Assembly (NCBI GenBank): GCA_001403775.1
Contig: CYUG01000017.1
Location: 120,180 to 153,440 of the forward strand
Origin: Dermabacter indicis
GTDB taxonomy: Bacteria > Actinomycetota > Actinomycetes > Actinomycetales > Dermabacteraceae
Length of the DNA stretch: 33,261 nt
Direction: 5' to 3'
The notes under the pieces are model-generated. The model worked only from the letters and a program-made list of their open reading frames with translations. It had not been told where the DNA came from and did no database searches. The position numbers and the translations under genes were made by a program. Numbering within the stretch: the first letter of the stretch is position 1; the number at the start of each line of letters is the position of its first letter. Shown one piece after another: positions 31,024 through 33,261 of this stretch.

Positions 31024-31431
31024 ATGGCACCGGAAACCGAGCAGCGTACCCGCCTGCGATGGCGAGCACTTCGAGCGGATTCCGGTGCGGCCACGGCGGA
31101 GACGGCGGTGGTCCTCATCGCCGTCTTCGCCCTCCTCGCACTGCTCATGTCGCTCGGCGGGCTCCTCATCAGCCAGGCGCGCCTCTCGGAAGGGACGCGC
31201 ACCGCCGCGAGAGAAATGATGATCTCCGCGGATCCCGAGGGGGCGATCGCGAAGGCGAAAGTCGTGAGCGGTGAGGGGGCTTCGTTCAGTATCAGCACAC
31301 ATGGCGATTGGGTCACCGTCAACGCTCGTGCAACGTGGCGTGTGGGCGGGCCGATTCTCGGCACCACCTTTCCGCTCGAAGCGAGCGCTCACACGCGCCT
31401 CGAGCCACACCTCGTGAGGCACGGGCCGTGA
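31024..31431 (+). CDS. TadE-like pilus assembly protein
   Basis: The ATG at 31024 (MAPETEQRTR), two bases after the pilin-like stop, gives 135 residues. The N-terminus has DSGAATAETA followed by a membrane segment VVLIAVFALLALLMSLGGLL and then QARLSEGTRTAARE, the usual TadE arrangement, with a pilin-like Gly-x4-Glu processing site. The rest is an extracytoplasmic beta-rich domain of about 75 residues. TadE proteins are minor pseudopilins of Flp pili. It corresponds to Rv3655c in the mycobacterial locus. Its stop overlaps the next start as GTGA. Confidence 0.88.
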   Translation: MAPETEQRTRLRWRALRADSGAATAETAVVLIAVFALLALLMSLGGLLISQARLSEGTRTAAREMMISADPEGAIAKAKVVSGEGASFSISTHGDWVTVNARATWRVGGPILGTTFPLEASAHTRLEPHLVRHGP

Positions 31432-31799
31432 GGGGGCGCCTCGCCGAGGAGCGCGGCAACGCGACCGTGACCGCGCTCGGGGCCATCGCCATCACCAGTG
31501 CCTTGCTCACGGTGCTCGTAGCACTCGGAATCGTTCATCATGGCCGATCGCTTGCCGCCTCAGCCGCCGAACTTTCGGCGCTTTCGGCCGCGGATGCGCT
31601 CGCGGGTCGAGGCTCTTCCCACGAGGCGTGCGCGATCGCTCGTGAGGTCGCGAAGCGGCACGGAGCGCTGCTCGAGAGCTGCGACGCGAGCGGCTTCGAG
31701 GCGAAGACCGCCGTCGCCGTGAGGGTGCATCTTCCGCTGCTCGGCACCCAGAGCCTTACCGAGGTGGCGCGAGCCGGCCCAGCTCCCGCAGAACCGTGA
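31428..31799 (+). CDS. Rv3654c-family TadE/TadG-like protein
   Basis: The GTG at 31428 overlaps the previous stop and gives 123 residues. The sequence starts RGRLAEERGNATVTALGAIA, followed by a membrane segment (about 15-36), then SLAASAAELSALSAADALA, typical of the small Rv3654c-type proteins that close actinobacterial Tad loci. Two cysteines (in HEACAIA and LESCDAS) could form a disulfide outside the membrane. The last 44 bases overlap the 3' end of the convergent helicase gene. Its role in pilus assembly is inferred from location and the Tad-type N-terminus. Confidence 0.85.
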   Translation: MRGRLAEERGNATVTALGAIAITSALLTVLVALGIVHHGRSLAASAAELSALSAADALAGRGSSHEACAIAREVAKRHGALLESCDASGFEAKTAVAVRVHLPLLGTQSLTEVARAGPAPAEP

Positions 31800-33261
31800 T
31801 CGCTCCCTTCTTGCTGAGGGGTTCGTTGCCGTTACCGCACTTGGGGGACACGACGCACGCGGGGCAGCCGACCTCGCATTCGCAGGCCCCGACCATGTCC
31901 GCGGTCGAGCGGATCCATGCGGCGGCACTCTCAAAAGCGCGTTCGGTGAACCCCGCGCCGCCCTGGGCGCCGTCGTACACGAAAATCGTGGGTTTTTCGG
32001 TATCGGCGTGCAGGGCGGTAGACACGCCGCCGATGTCCCACCTGTCGCATGTCGCGAGAAGGGGCAGCATCGCGATCTGGGCGTGCTCGGCCGCGTGCAG
32101 GGCGCCAGGGAAATCGGCCTCCTCGAGACCCCACGCGTGGAGGAGGTCAGCGGGGATCTCGAACCACACGGCTTTCGTCACGAGCGTGCGCGCGGGAAGG
32201 TCGAGCGGATGCTCGCCGAGCACCGCGGACGTGTAGATGTCACGAACCTGGTAGCCCGTGACTTGGTCGGTGACCTCGACCTGCCCGAAGCACACGCCGA
32301 TGTCACCCCACCTTTCGCTCCGCTCCACCTGGCGCACGCTGATCGAAGAGGTCTCTTGCGGTTGGGTTGTGTGCTGCGGGCTCTCGCGCCGCACCATCGC
32401 GACGGCGTTCTCCACATCGAGGTGATTCACAACGTAGGTCGCGCCCTGATGGAGGTACACCGCGCCGTCGTGCACGTGCTGGTGGGCGCTCGCGCCATCG
32501 ACGGTGCCGATGAGTTGCCCGCTGGCCTGATCCACGATCCTCACTCGCTCGCCTCCGCTCCCGCGTAGGTCGGTGAGGTCGTGGGGCCGCTCGTCAAGGG
32601 TCCAATACCAGCCGTGGGGCCTTCGCCTAAGGATGCCTCGTGCCGCCAAGTTCTCAAGAAGCTCCCTGCTCGTGGGGCCGAAAATTTCCTCTTCCCCGTC
32701 GCGAATGGGGATCTCCGCCGCGGCAGAGCACAGGTGGGGCGTCATCACATAGGGGTTGGAGGGATCAAACACGGCAGCCTCAACCTCGGCACCGACGATC
32801 ATTTCGGGGTGGTTCACCACGTACGTGTCGAGCGGGTCCTCGCGCGCAATAAACATCGCGAGGGCATCGCGTGCGTGCGCCCCGTGGGAGCGCCCCGCAC
32901 GCCCAAATTGTTGCCACAGCGACGCCCGTGTTCCCGGCCACCCCGTGACGAGCACGGCATCGAGTCCCGAAATGTCGATGCCGAGCTCGAGGGCATTCGT
33001 CGAGGCGAGCCCCACGAGCTCCCCCGACCGCAGGGCCTGCTCGAGAGCACGTCTTTCTTCAGGGAGATAGCCACCTCGGTAGGCCGCGATGCGCGTCGCG
33101 CGATCGGCAAGCACCGCGGAACCCGTCGATTCGGCCACGGCGTTCACGGTGCGCTGGGCGCCCTTCGCGACGAGTTCGCTCGAGCGCCGCGAGCGCGTGA
33201 AGGCGAGAGTCTGCGCCCCCTCGCATACGAGGCCGCCAAGGAGAGCACCGGCCTCGGTGGG
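31756..33261 (-). CDS. DEAD/DEAH-box helicase with DUF1998 domain (MrfA/YprA/Rv3649-like), 5' end outside window
   Basis: About 501 codons of the C-terminal part are present and the frame is open to the window edge. Helicase motifs seen are the region after motif IV (EGAQTLAFTRSRRSSELVA), motif V TNALELGIDISGLDAVLVTG and motif VI WQQFGRAGRSHGAHA. The C-terminal DUF1998 domain ends with a four-cysteine metal site, C-E-C-x3-C-P-x-C (about 31860-31887), plus PKCGNGN. Related B. subtilis MrfA acts in repair of mitomycin damage. The homologous gene Rv3649 also lies next to the Tad locus in mycobacteria, which supports orthology. The stop overlaps the convergent pilus gene by 44 bases. Confidence 0.93.
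   Translation of the reverse strand, partial: PTEAGALLGGLVCEGAQTLAFTRSRRSSELVAKGAQRTVNAVAESTGSAVLADRATRIAAYRGGYLPEERRALEQALRSGELVGLASTNALELGIDISGLDAVLVTGWPGTRASLWQQFGRAGRSHGAHARDALAMFIAREDPLDTYVVNHPEMIVGAEVEAAVFDPSNPYVMTPHLCSAAAEIPIRDGEEEIFGPTSRELLENLAARGILRRRPHGWYWTLDERPHDLTDLRGSGGERVRIVDQASGQLIGTVDGASAHQHVHDGAVYLHQGATYVVNHLDVENAVAMVRRESPQHTTQPQETSSISVRQVERSERWGDIGVCFGQVEVTDQVTGYQVRDIYTSAVLGEHPLDLPARTLVTKAVWFEIPADLLHAWGLEEADFPGALHAAEHAQIAMLPLLATCDRWDIGGVSTALHADTEKPTIFVYDGAQGGAGFTERAFESAAAWIRSTADMVGACECEVGCPACVVSPKCGNGNEPLSKKGAITVLRELGRLAPPR

Noticed and set aside
1-33261. CRISPR arrays, prophage, insertion sequences, toxin-antitoxin or restriction systems
   Set aside because: No regularly spaced repeats, transposase, integrase, phage structural or defence gene signature was found, and base composition is even across the window.

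Overview
The window is a GC-rich (roughly 62-65% by eye), gene-dense chromosomal segment of an actinobacterium. GTG starts are frequent, several genes look leaderless, the pst promoter carries a PhoP-type PHO box, and there is a ferric nitrobindin-like/YgfZ pair, a DUF2516 gene, a Nudix-histidine phosphatase fusion of the MutT1 type, and a Tad-like pilus locus (ssd-tadA-tadBC-flp-tadE) next to a DUF1998 helicase, as in mycobacteria. The gene content fits Micrococcales. A Dermabacteraceae-like host (Dermabacter or a relative) is a guess from gene style and intermediate GC. I see no phage, insertion sequence, CRISPR array, rRNA or tRNA.

Layout. 1-1894 (-): ABC transporter permease, cut by the window edge, and its ATPase. 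2119-6533 (-): the pstSCAB phosphate uptake operon, with a tandem PHO box upstream, a strong internal terminator between pstS and pstC, and a terminator after pstB. 6648-7583 (-): MutT1-like Nudix/phosphatase. 7714-12408 (+): an unidentified membrane protein, then a tightly packed run of nitrobindin-like protein, YgfZ, an unknown protein, a FUSC-type membrane protein and DUF2516, mostly with 4-base stop/start overlaps. 12405-14554 (-): MATE exporter followed by a MarR regulator, whose stop overlaps the DUF2516 stop in one CTAG. 14708-16220: YccF protein (+) and class II fructose-bisphosphate aldolase (-), convergent on a strong bidirectional terminator.

16380-19200: a large membrane histidine kinase (-) and a NarL-type response regulator (+), divergently transcribed and both apparently leaderless. 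19206-23678 (-): zinc alcohol dehydrogenase, SPOUT rRNA/tRNA methyltransferase, DedA membrane protein and long-chain acyl-CoA synthetase. 23824-24741 (+): YpfJ-type zinc metallopeptidase. 24781-26514: divergent SDR (with the catalytic Tyr replaced) and exonuclease III. 26557-27117 (-): TPR protein, preceded by a 387-bp gap that holds a promoter-like sequence and a strong terminator on the minus strand, a candidate small RNA or attenuated leader. 27505-31799 (+): Tad-like pilus operon, with TadB and TadC apparently fused in one compact protein. 31756-33261 (-): C-terminal part of a DUF1998 (MrfA/YprA-like) helicase, overlapping the last pilus gene tail to tail.

Most of the window is ordinary housekeeping and transport. 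The points most worth a second look are the candidate RNA/attenuator at 27208-27370, the Tyr-less SDR, the TadB-TadC fusion, the nitrobindin-like protein lacking its heme histidine, the pstS|pstC terminator with the PHO box, and six genes with an identical TANNNT-N6-ATG leaderless layout.
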